Positions 1 to 6,907 of a stretch of DNA of 16,537 nucleotides are shown here, in pieces. Under the pieces are notes generated by a model, which saw only the letters and a program-made list of their open reading frames with translations, ran no database searches and was not told the origin of the DNA. Origin of the DNA: CAYMKL01 sp964390805. Its GTDB lineage: Bacteria > Chloroflexota > Anaerolineae > VGOG01. The number at the start of each line of letters is the position of its first letter. Position 1 is the stretch's first letter. The translations under genes were made by a program, and so were the position numbers. The DNA is taken from NCBI GenBank assembly GCA_964390805.1, contig CAYMKL010000142.1:1-16537 (forward strand), in the 5' to 3' direction.

Positions 1-50
1 GATAGGATACCACTAAAACTCTCACCTATCAAATCACGCTTGACAGAGTA

Positions 51-743
51 CTAGGAGTCAGTCAGTCCCTCTTGAATCGCGTACAGCGCTGCCTGGATAC
101 GATTTGCCAGGTGCAGCTTGCCCAGGATGTTGCTGACATGCGTGGTCACTGTCCGGTCGCTGATGTACAGCATGTCGGCAATCTCCTGGTTTGTCAGCCC
201 CTGGGCCACCATTTTCAACACCTCCACCTCACGCGCTGTGAGCGGCTCGACCAATGCTTCGCCGCGCGTCTCAACCGGAGGCGTAGGAGGCGGCTCCGAA
301 AGACGCGATAGCTCCTGCAATAGTTTTCGCGCGATCTTGGGATGAAGCGAGGATTCCCCGCGATGCACCTCGTGGATAGCACGCACCAGGTCCTCCGAAG
401 AGGAATCCTTGAGGAGATAGCCCATCGCTCCTGCCTTGATGGCGGGGAAGACCTTGTCGTCGGCGGCAAAACTCGTCAGCACCAGGATGCGCGCCTCCGG
501 CCAGTGGGCAACGATACGACGTGTGGCTTCGATTCCGTCCATTTCGGGCATCATCAGGTCCATCAGGATGACGTCAGGCCGGAGGCGCCGCGCCGCAGAG
601 ACCGCGTCCTGGCCGTTATCGGCCTCTCCCGCGACCTCGATGTTCGGGTGCGTCGCCAAGAATGAGCGAATGCCGTCACGGACAATGGTGTGGTCGTCTA
701 CGACCAGGACGCGTATCGGGCCGGCATTTGCCTGATCCGTCAT
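51..743 (-). CDS. NarL/FixJ-family response regulator
   Basis: DNA-binding response regulator of 230 residues, the usual length for the NarL/FixJ family. The receiver domain spans about residues 10-125: acidic pair D16-D17, phospho-acceptor D62 in VILMDLMMP, switch residue T90, and K112 in GYLLKD. A LuxR-type helix-turn-helix follows at about 163-228 (LTAREVEVLKMVAQGLTNQEIA, recognition helix around SDRTVTTHVSNIL). All key residues are present, so it should be a working phosphorylation-dependent transcription factor. Its ATG overlaps the stop of the upstream histidine kinase in an ATGA (740-743), which implies translational coupling and a cognate pair. Target promoters cannot be told from the sequence. 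Confidence 0.96.
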   Translation of the reverse strand: MTDQANAGPIRVLVVDDHTIVRDGIRSFLATHPNIEVAGEADNGQDAVSAARRLRPDVILMDLMMPEMDGIEATRRIVAHWPEARILVLTSFAADDKVFPAIKAGAMGYLLKDSSSEDLVRAIHEVHRGESSLHPKIARKLLQELSRLSEPPPTPPVETRGEALVEPLTAREVEVLKMVAQGLTNQEIADMLYISDRTVTTHVSNILGKLHLANRIQAALYAIQEGLTDS

Positions 744-3577
744 TGGTCTACCTCCACCCGCACTGTTGTGCCCACACCAGGCTCGCTTTCCACGTTTAAT
801 CGCCCGCCCATCTGCTCAGCCCGCTCCGCCATCCCGCGCAGACCCATCCCGCCGCTCTTACACCCGGCCATTGGGTCAAACCCTATCCCGTCGTCCACCA
901 CTTCCACACTGGCTGTCCTGGGATCCAGCTTCAATGAAACGGTGATACTGCGCGCCCCGGCATGCTTTAGGGCGTTGTTCAGCGCCTCTAGGGCGATGCG
1001 ATACAGTCCCTCCTCGACCTCCGGATGCGGCCGGCTTTTGCCCTCGACGTGAAACGCCGACTGCAGACCAACTCGCCTTTCCACCGACTCCAACCGCGTC
1101 TCCAGGGCGGCGACCAACCCTTCCTCCTGCAGAATAGGCGGCCGCAACTCAAAGACGAGCAGCCGCATCTCTCCCAGCGCCTCTCTGGCTGTGCTACGTA
1201 GCTTGCGCACGTTCTCGGCCGCCATGTCCAACTGCCCTGATTTCAACTGTCGGTCCGTCGCGTCGCCATACAGGCTCACGGCGTATAGGGACTGGGTCAC
1301 CGAGTCGTGAAGCTCGCGGGCCAGGCGGTTGCGTTCCTCAAGCACGCCCACTTCGCGGCTGCGCTCGTACAGGCGGGCGTTCTCGATGGCAACCGCTACC
1401 TGATCGCCCAGGCTCTGCACGACCTGCTGGTCCTCTTCGCTGAAAGCGTTTAACTCGCTGCTCTGGACGTCCAGGGTACCGATGACGCGGTCGCCTACGC
1501 GCAGAGGGACAACCAGTTCGGATCGGGTGTCCGGCAGACCATCCATCGCCAGGTAGCGCGGGTCCTGGGATACATCGTTGACGATTACCGCCTGTTTGCT
1601 TTGCGCTACCTCGCCGTTCAAGCTGCCTCCTCCGATCGCCAAAGGTGTGCTCTGGATTTCCCAGTCCAGACCCATCCCGCCGCTGCCAGCTCGAAAAACC
1701 AGGACGTTTCTCTTCTTATCCACCAACAAGATCCCGACGTAGTAATATCCAAACGCTTCTCGGATCAACTCAACCACCCGAGTTAGCAGCTCATCAATGT
1801 CCGCGATCGACGCCGTAAGGTCCCGGCTCACGCGCATGCTGGTCTCCAGTTGGAGGGCGCGTCGCCGGAGAGCCTCCGTTCGCTCCTTCACCCGCTCCTC
1901 CAGGCTGCTGATCAGTTCACGCAACTGGGTTGTCATGCTGTTAAAGGCCCCGGCCAGCAGGCCGATCTCGTCCTCCCGCTCCACCACAACGGCCTGTTGC
2001 AGGTCGCCGGCCGAAACCCGCACGGCGGTGCGCACTAGATCGGCCAACGGGGTTACGATGCCCTGGGCGAGGATCAGCGAGACCAGCCCCGCACCCAGCA
2101 CCACCGCCGTTGCCACGCCCATCTGGATGCCCAGCGTGGTATAGACCGCACCCAGGGCCTCAGCCTCGGATTGTTCGGCCAAGAGCGCGACCTGGAGTTC
2201 TGGCAACCAGCGAAAAACCCCGATCACGCGGTCACCTGCATAGTTATCGTACCATCCGTAACCGCTGGCATGCTCTTGCGTCGCTGCATATGCGGCCGCG
2301 GTAAAAACGTAATCACTACCTGATAATGGCCTATTGAGAGAGCGCGGCTCGGTCAACATGACTTGAATGCGAGTAAGCAGATAGGTCTCTCCGGTTTCCC
2401 CCAGTCCTGATCGTTCGAGCATGATCTGGCTCAAGGTAGCCATACCGGCGCGACCGGCCAGGATACCCAACACCTTCCCCCCATCGTCAAGGACCGGACG
2501 TACAGCCACGACCGCAATCCCGCCAATTGACAGTGAATAGGAAGGTGGATACAGGTATTCCCCCTTTAACCCTTTCTGAAAATAGACCGGGCTGCCAGGG
2601 CCACCATAGTGACCTTCCCGCCGGGGATCAGTTGACAGTACCACACGCCGGTCGAGATCCATCAAGAACAGTTCGTCCAGGCGCTGGTTCCCTTCCACCA
2701 TCTGGCCAAGGCGCTGGTGCAACTGGTCGGAGGCAATCTGGTGATCTACGGGGTCCGACAAGGGAGACAAGACCTCGCGCATGTGCCCTATCGTCTCATC
2801 TCCGATCACCGTGGCGGCCAAATCGGCCTGCAAACTGCTGGCCCAGGTGTTGAGCTCGGCTTCTTTGAGCGTCGCCACTGACCTGAGTTGGTTGATCACC
2901 TGCTGGCGCCCGCTGGGAAATCCGACCGCGCTCGAAACCGCGCCAAAAGCAATTGCCGGCAGCAGGGCTGCCAGCACGACAGTGGCAAACAACCGGCTGC
3001 GGATGGTGACCGGTCGAAAGGCAGGGACGATCTGTGAGAGGAGCACCAGTGCCCACGAGGCGGTGATGCCCAGGACAAAGATGCACAACGCTGGCGATTG
3101 CGCAACATCGTAGCGGGGCAATCGCTCGAATTTGGAGACCAGAAAGACCAAGATCCCATACAAGCCGGCCGCGGCCAGCCAGGCAACCCTCTTGCCAGGT
3201 AGAACGACTAGGCCCACCAGAAGGATCAGCAGGATACCGGCTGCAGTGTAGGCCAGGCCTGCGCCACGCCACACCAACTCAGCAGTTCCACAGGCAGCCA
3301 GCAGCCCGAAGAGAATCCAAAAACCGGCCGCATCCAGTTGTCCACGGCGGATCAGCCGGCCGGCTGGGAGAAGGCACAGGGAAGCCAGCAGGACGCCGGC
3401 CGCGGCCGCCAACATCTGCCAGGCGCCCGTGTAGAAGTACGTGAGTACGTCAAAGCCAACGGCGACGGCCGCAAAAACAGCACCGATCATCACAATTCGG
3501 CTAGTTCGCATGGCGCGACGCCCTTCGTCCAACGCTGATTTCCGGAGCCTCACTGGCCAGTGCTGACGCCAACCCAT
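740..3577 (-). CDS. Membrane sensor histidine kinase (multi-TM, Cache, HAMP, GAF, HisKA_3, HATPase_c)
   Basis: Sensor kinase of 945 residues. About seven hydrophobic segments lie in residues 25-215, followed by an extracytoplasmic Cache-like sensor (about 217-470), a further membrane helix (about 482-503), HAMP (about 503-555), a coiled coil, a GAF domain (about 595-735), a HisKA_3 dimerisation domain with phospho-acceptor H757 in ELHDSVTQSLYAVSLY, and HATPase_c with N-box EALNNALKHAG, DDGIGF and GGMGLRGM. HisKA_3 kinases pair with NarL-type regulators, as here. I chose the ATG at 3577 because AAGGAG (3584-3589) stands 6 bases before it; a longer frame from TTG at 3610 adds 11 residues with no better ribosome site. 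The signal could be a small extracellular ligand (Cache), a membrane cue or a cytosolic ligand (GAF). Expression probably starts at the promoter at 3751-3779. Confidence 0.93.
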   Translation of the reverse strand: MGWRQHWPVRLRKSALDEGRRAMRTSRIVMIGAVFAAVAVGFDVLTYFYTGAWQMLAAAAGVLLASLCLLPAGRLIRRGQLDAAGFWILFGLLAACGTAELVWRGAGLAYTAAGILLILLVGLVVLPGKRVAWLAAAGLYGILVFLVSKFERLPRYDVAQSPALCIFVLGITASWALVLLSQIVPAFRPVTIRSRLFATVVLAALLPAIAFGAVSSAVGFPSGRQQVINQLRSVATLKEAELNTWASSLQADLAATVIGDETIGHMREVLSPLSDPVDHQIASDQLHQRLGQMVEGNQRLDELFLMDLDRRVVLSTDPRREGHYGGPGSPVYFQKGLKGEYLYPPSYSLSIGGIAVVAVRPVLDDGGKVLGILAGRAGMATLSQIMLERSGLGETGETYLLTRIQVMLTEPRSLNRPLSGSDYVFTAAAYAATQEHASGYGWYDNYAGDRVIGVFRWLPELQVALLAEQSEAEALGAVYTTLGIQMGVATAVVLGAGLVSLILAQGIVTPLADLVRTAVRVSAGDLQQAVVVEREDEIGLLAGAFNSMTTQLRELISSLEERVKERTEALRRRALQLETSMRVSRDLTASIADIDELLTRVVELIREAFGYYYVGILLVDKKRNVLVFRAGSGGMGLDWEIQSTPLAIGGGSLNGEVAQSKQAVIVNDVSQDPRYLAMDGLPDTRSELVVPLRVGDRVIGTLDVQSSELNAFSEEDQQVVQSLGDQVAVAIENARLYERSREVGVLEERNRLARELHDSVTQSLYAVSLYGDATDRQLKSGQLDMAAENVRKLRSTAREALGEMRLLVFELRPPILQEEGLVAALETRLESVERRVGLQSAFHVEGKSRPHPEVEEGLYRIALEALNNALKHAGARSITVSLKLDPRTASVEVVDDGIGFDPMAGCKSGGMGLRGMAERAEQMGGRLNVESEPGVGTTVRVEVDQ

Positions 3578-3611
3578 TGACCACTCCTTATCCGTGCTGC
3601 GGTCCAGCAAT

Positions 3612-3707
3612 TCAACATATGTGACAATGGCTGCGGGGTTTCATTGTTAATTCGGAGCCGATTTGACCAACAGCGCCGGTCACGAGGATGTTTTGCATTT
3701 CCGACAT
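3612..3707 (-). pseudogene. Stub of an NAD-dependent epimerase / threonine-dehydrogenase-like SDR gene
   Basis: A 31-codon frame from an ATG, with AAAGGAGAG about 7 bases upstream. Residues 6-21 read NILVTGAVGQIGSELT, the Rossmann GxxGxxG start of extended SDR epimerases, closest in pattern to the L-threonine 3-dehydrogenase/epimerase group. After residue 22 the resemblance is lost (MKPRSHCHIC) and the frame stops 34 bases before the kinase ATG. Such enzymes are about 310 residues long, so roughly 90% of the gene is missing. I read this as the 5' end of a gene whose body was deleted, leaving promoter, ribosome site and first codons in front of the kinase. It may still be translated as a short leader. 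Confidence 0.72.
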
Positions 3708-3750
3708 TGGCTTTACTCTCCTTTGAGTTTGCTTATATTGCACCAAACCC

Positions 3751-3779
3751 AGTATAACACAGCCTCCTTGTTTCGTCAA
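3751..3779 (-). promoter_or_regulatory. Sigma70-type promoter reading toward the epimerase stub and the kinase/regulator genes
   Basis: Read on the minus strand: -35 TTGACG (3774-3779), 17-base spacer, -10 TATACT (3751-3756). The stub's ATG is about 44 bases downstream of the -10. Near-consensus hexamers at ideal spacing make this a strong prediction. Not experimentally shown. Confidence 0.75.
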
Positions 3780-3786
3780 GGCCAGC

Positions 3787-3815
3787 TTGAAATTATGGGC
3801 AAAAGGTGCTAAAAT
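3787..3815 (+). promoter_or_regulatory. Sigma70-type promoter for the pcm / HgcA-like / GNAT / peptidase group
   Basis: -35 TTGAAA (3787-3792), 17-base spacer, -10 TAAAAT (3810-3815), leaving an 80-odd base leader before the pcm ATG at 3898. Its -35 lies only 7 bases from the -35 of the divergent minus-strand promoter, so the two are back to back and could share a regulator. Confidence 0.68.
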
Positions 3816-3848
3816 GGGTTAGCATCTCGGCTGGGGTAGAGAGTGCAA

Positions 3849-3880
3849 GTAACGAGTCAACGAGTGACGAGTCAACAAGG
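3849..3880. repeat. Low-complexity AACGAGT-type microrepeat
   Basis: Three imperfect units built on AACGAGTCAACGAGTGACGAG in the leader before pcm. The same word family (GTAACGAG, GTCAACGAG, GTGACGAG) recurs at about 9131-9172 and 10712-10802, so it is a dispersed genomic repeat rather than a local operator. It ends just before the pcm ribosome site. Confidence 0.7.
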
Positions 3881-3897
3881 ATGAGGAGGTGGCAATC

Positions 3898-4683
3898 ATG
3901 TTGACACGAGGTGAGCTCCAAAGGACGATCGTAGCAACGGTCCTGGCATCTATGCTGCTCTTCACAGCTTGCGCCGAGGTAACCTCTCCGCCGACATCCA
4001 CAATGGAAAGGCCTTCGCCAACGCCAGAGCCGACGCCCACGGCGATCATAGACAGTTTTTTTCATGCCAGGCAGCAGATGGTTTGGAACCAGATCCGCGC
4101 CAGGGGTGTGTCCAACGAAACGGTCCTGGCAGCCATGGAGACGGTGCCCCGCCACGAATTCGTACTCGCCAAGTACCTGGAGCAGGCCTACGCCGATCAT
4201 CCCCTCCCCATCGGCTACGGCCAAACTATCTCCCAGCCTTTCATCGTGGCCTGGATGACCGAGCTGCTGGAGCTGGAGAAAGACAGCAAGGTGCTGGAAA
4301 TTGGCACCGGCTCGGCTTACCAGGCGGCGGTGCTGGCTGAAATAACAGACCGGGTCTATACCATAGAGATCATCGAAGAGTTGGAGAAGGGCGCGGAGGA
4401 GAGGCTGAAGAGGCTGGGCTACACCCAGGTGAAGGTGAAACACGCCGACGGTTACTTCGGCTGGGAGGAGCACGCCCCTTACGATGCCATCATCGTCACC
4501 TGTGCCCCCGATCACATCCCCCAACCCCTCGTCCAGCAGTTGAAGGACGGCGGGCGGATGGTATTACCCGTGGGGCCACCGGGCGGCTACCAGAGCCTGT
4601 GGCTGATCACCAAACAGGGCGACCAAGTCGTCACCAGGAACCTGGGCGGTGTGAGCTTCGTGCCCTTGACGGGAGAGCATTGA
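3898..4683 (+). CDS. pcm: Protein-L-isoaspartate O-methyltransferase, predicted lipoprotein
   Basis: Enzyme that transfers methyl from SAM to L-isoaspartyl residues in damaged proteins. Of its 261 residues, about 53-261 match the PCMT family: RHEFV, the hallmark PLPIGYGQTISQPFIVAWMT, and SAM motif I VLEIGTGSAYQAAVLA (Ala where Gly is usual), then DAIIVTCAP and RMVLPVG. In front is a signal sequence (Arg4/Arg9, hydrophobic 11-24) ending in FTAC, so Cys25 could be lipidated, then a Pro/Thr stalk (SPTPEPTPTA). The -3 Phe is atypical for a lipobox. I took ATG 3898 because GAGGAGG (3883-3889) is 8 bases upstream; an in-frame GTG at 3889 overlaps that site. Export of a SAM-dependent repair enzyme is odd, since SAM is not expected outside the cytoplasm. 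First gene of the plus-strand group. Confidence 0.92.
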   Translation: MLTRGELQRTIVATVLASMLLFTACAEVTSPPTSTMERPSPTPEPTPTAIIDSFFHARQQMVWNQIRARGVSNETVLAAMETVPRHEFVLAKYLEQAYADHPLPIGYGQTISQPFIVAWMTELLELEKDSKVLEIGTGSAYQAAVLAEITDRVYTIEIIEELEKGAEERLKRLGYTQVKVKHADGYFGWEEHAPYDAIIVTCAPDHIPQPLVQQLKDGGRMVLPVGPPGGYQSLWLITKQGDQVVTRNLGGVSFVPLTGEH

Positions 4684-4710
4684 GTTTCGGGTTTCGAGTT
4701 TCAAGTTTGC
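4682..4710. repeat. GAGTTTC tandem microrepeat
   Basis: Four imperfect heptamer-like units (GAGTTTCGG, GTTTCGA, GTTTCAA, GTTTGC) fill the 43-base gap between pcm and the fusion gene, and begin inside the pcm stop codon (TGAG). No terminator is seen here, so transcription probably continues. Confidence 0.6.
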
Positions 4711-4726
4711 AGCAGAAAGGTCTGAG

Positions 4727-6256
4727 ATGTCGTTAGTCTCCATGATCATCGCCGACCGCATGGACTCGCTGACCAGGTACTACGACCGCTGGATGGATCT
4801 CATCACCGGCGGGCAGGACAAGCGGGTTCGAGACGCCGTGCTGGGCTATATTGAGCCTGGCGATGTGGTGCTGGACGTGGGCTGCGGCACGGGGACGTTG
4901 GCTATCAAAGCGGCCCAAAAGGGAGCTAAGGTCATCGGCTTAGACCAATCGCCGGCCATGCTGAAGCTGGCGCGGGAGAAGGCGCAAGCTAGTGGGGTGG
5001 AGGTTGATTTTCGCCTGACCCAGGCCCAGAGCCTTAGTCTGGAAGAGGAGTTCGACGTGGTGACCGCTACCTTCACCCTCAGCGAGATCTCTCCCGACGA
5101 GGCGGAGATGGTCGTGGCCGACCTGGCGGGATGTCTGAAGCCCTGCGGCAAGATGATCTTGGCCGACGAGGCGCGGCCCACCAAAGCGTTACAACGCATC
5201 GTTTCTGGATTGCAGCGGGCAATAGTGGCTCTGCTCACCTTCATCGCCATTGAGGAACGCCCCACCCGCCTGCACGATCTACGGGGGCTGCTGGAGGCTG
5301 CGGGACTGACCGTGACAGACGAGCAACTTTTCCAAAGCGGCGCGCTGCGTCTGGTGGTGGCTGAACGACGGGGTCCGGTGGCGAAACCGAAGCGGGAGAT
5401 TCTGGAGCCCGTAATCTACAGCGGTCTCAGAGGTTTGCTCTGGGACTCGCTCTGCTGGCTTTTTATCCTGCCCCTGAGCGTGAGATCGGGACTGTACAAA
5501 ATCGGCAGCCCAACCCAGGACTCACCCCTGCTCCTCACCTGCAATTTCTACATGACTTTCAAGCAGGTGGTCAAAGCCCTCCAGGGCCAGCATTGCTGGC
5601 TGATGGTCCAAGACACCGAAGGGTGGAATGTCTGGTGCTCAGCCGATGCCCGAATCTTCAGCGCGGAGAAGGCCGCGGCCCTGATGCGCGCCTACGACGC
5701 CATCTACGATGGAGACAATCTGCTCAACAGCAAAACCATCATCATACCCAGGCTGGGTGGGAGGATAGCAAAGCGACTGTCCGAGCTGACGAGCTGGCGG
5801 GTCATCAAAGGCCCCATCGAAGCCCGTGACCTGCCAGCATTCATCGAGGGCAGCCTGGTGGCCACGCGGCCCATGCGCAGCCTGAGGCGCTACTATAGCC
5901 TTCCCCACCGACTGAGGGTAGGGACGCTAACGGCGCTCGTCGCCATCCTCTGTGCGCTGCCCTTCCTGTTTATCCTGAGGGAGTTCCTGCCATTTTTTCT
6001 TGCCTTCGGCCTCATCAGCTCCTTCGCGCTGGCCATCTTTCACTATTGGATCCCAGGCCGAACCGGTGTGGTCAAGGAGTTGCTGTTGGGAGCATCGGCC
6101 TTCATTGGGCTGCTGGGCTGGACCGTTGGCCGAGGCCAGCCTTTGACCCTGCGTCTGGGGTGGGTCACGTTGGCCCTGCTCATCTATTCCTTCGTCTTGG
6201 GCTTCATGTACCAGTCCACCACGCCGGTGATTTATTGGAAGAGAATCTGGAAGTAG
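4727..6256 (+). CDS. SAM methyltransferase fused to an HgcA-like corrinoid-binding domain with C-terminal membrane helices
   Basis: A 509-residue two-part protein. Residues 1-215 are a UbiE/ArsM-like class I methyltransferase: motif I VVLDVGCGTGTLA (48-58), acidic GLDQSP after strand 2, and EFDVVTATFTLSEI. From about residue 256 it follows the layout of HgcA, the corrinoid protein of mercury methylation (CdhD/CFeSP-like fold): SGLYKIGSPTQDSPLLLTCNF, then NVWC at 301-304 in the place of the N(V/I)WCA(A/G)GK helix whose Cys is the lower cobalt ligand, then TIIIPRL, WRVIKGPIEARDLPAFI and ATRPMRSLRRY. Four membrane helices follow (about 398-418, 421-444, 449-467, 476-496), as in HgcA. After Cys304 the text is SADARIF, so the usual Gly-Lys is missing. 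No hgcB-like ferredoxin gene is present in the window. Start: ATG with AAAGG 6 bases upstream. A methyl transfer from SAM through a cobamide to a metal or metalloid is a guess; the substrate is unknown. Confidence 0.8.
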   Translation: MSLVSMIIADRMDSLTRYYDRWMDLITGGQDKRVRDAVLGYIEPGDVVLDVGCGTGTLAIKAAQKGAKVIGLDQSPAMLKLAREKAQASGVEVDFRLTQAQSLSLEEEFDVVTATFTLSEISPDEAEMVVADLAGCLKPCGKMILADEARPTKALQRIVSGLQRAIVALLTFIAIEERPTRLHDLRGLLEAAGLTVTDEQLFQSGALRLVVAERRGPVAKPKREILEPVIYSGLRGLLWDSLCWLFILPLSVRSGLYKIGSPTQDSPLLLTCNFYMTFKQVVKALQGQHCWLMVQDTEGWNVWCSADARIFSAEKAAALMRAYDAIYDGDNLLNSKTIIIPRLGGRIAKRLSELTSWRVIKGPIEARDLPAFIEGSLVATRPMRSLRRYYSLPHRLRVGTLTALVAILCALPFLFILREFLPFFLAFGLISSFALAIFHYWIPGRTGVVKELLLGASAFIGLLGWTVGRGQPLTLRLGWVTLALLIYSFVLGFMYQSTTPVIYWKRIWK

Positions 6257-6289
6257 AGGTCATCTATGAATAATTAGGAGGAACACTTG

Positions 6290-6892
6290 ATGCGACTAGG
6301 GGGCGAAAAAGTCCACATCCGCCCTATGGTTAGGGAGGATGTGGACAAGATGGGGGACTGGCGGCCCTTCACCGATCCACTCAACTTCCTGTGGAATGGG
6401 CCGCCACGCAGCAGCAGCGAGAATAACATCTGGTTTGAAGCGCAAGCCAACGACCCCAGCCGGCGGTGGTATGCCGTCGAAGACCTGGCCGGTCGCCTGA
6501 TCGGGAGGCTGAGCCTGCGGCGGATCAACTGGCGCAAGTCGGCTCGCCTGGGCATAACCCTGGGGGCCGACTACGTGGGCCAGGGCTACGGCACCGACGC
6601 CATCCGCACGTTTTTGGCCTACTACTTCGGGGAGCTGGGCTTCGAAACGCTCTACTTGGATGTAGCTGCCCCGAACAAGCGGGCCATCCGCTGCTATGAG
6701 AGATGTGGCTTCGAGCACATTGGCAGCCACTACCAAGAGGTCGGCAGCAATGGGCGTTTGGCCTTCCTCAAGGATGATGAATATCGCGACATCAGACGGT
6801 TCTTCAAGAAGAAGAAAGGGCGCAATGTTGTCCTGTTCTACGACATGAAGATCAAGAAAGAGGATCTAAAAGTGCACCAACTCATAAGTTGA
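6290..6892 (+). CDS. GNAT N-acetyltransferase, RimJ/RimL-like
   Basis: A 200-residue protein whose first 155 residues form a GNAT domain: VHIRPMVREDVDKMGDW at the start, acetyl-CoA motif A as LGADYVGQGYGTDAIRTFLAY (Q-x-x-G-x-G), then LYLDVAAPNKRAIRCYERCGFEHIG, the usual end of the Acetyltransf_3 fold. The last 45 residues are rich in Lys/Arg (FFKKKKGR, DMKIKKEDLK) and continue past the usual RimL end. The ATG at 6290 has AGGAGG (6276-6281) 8 bases before it; an in-frame TTG at 6287 is less likely. It follows the fusion gene by 33 bases, so they are probably co-transcribed. The acceptor (protein N-terminus, amino sugar or small molecule) cannot be told. Confidence 0.88.
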   Translation: MRLGGEKVHIRPMVREDVDKMGDWRPFTDPLNFLWNGPPRSSSENNIWFEAQANDPSRRWYAVEDLAGRLIGRLSLRRINWRKSARLGITLGADYVGQGYGTDAIRTFLAYYFGELGFETLYLDVAAPNKRAIRCYERCGFEHIGSHYQEVGSNGRLAFLKDDEYRDIRRFFKKKKGRNVVLFYDMKIKKEDLKVHQLIS

Positions 6893-6907
6893 ACAGAAAG
6901 GGGCAAA

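Noticed and set aside
1..30. GATAGG...CCTATC inverted repeat after the response regulator as a terminator
   Set aside because: Only six pairs around an 18-base loop and no T-run on the correct side.
3793..4524. Long minus-strand open frame of 243 codons opposite pcm
   Set aside because: It lies antisense to a clear PCMT gene, starts without a ribosome site, and its sequence (rich in His, Arg, Leu, Gln) matches no family. It is a shadow of codon bias.
4727..6256. Calling the fusion gene hgcA and the organism a mercury methylator
   Set aside because: The Gly-Lys of the conserved helix is missing, a methyltransferase is fused in front and no hgcB is present in the window.
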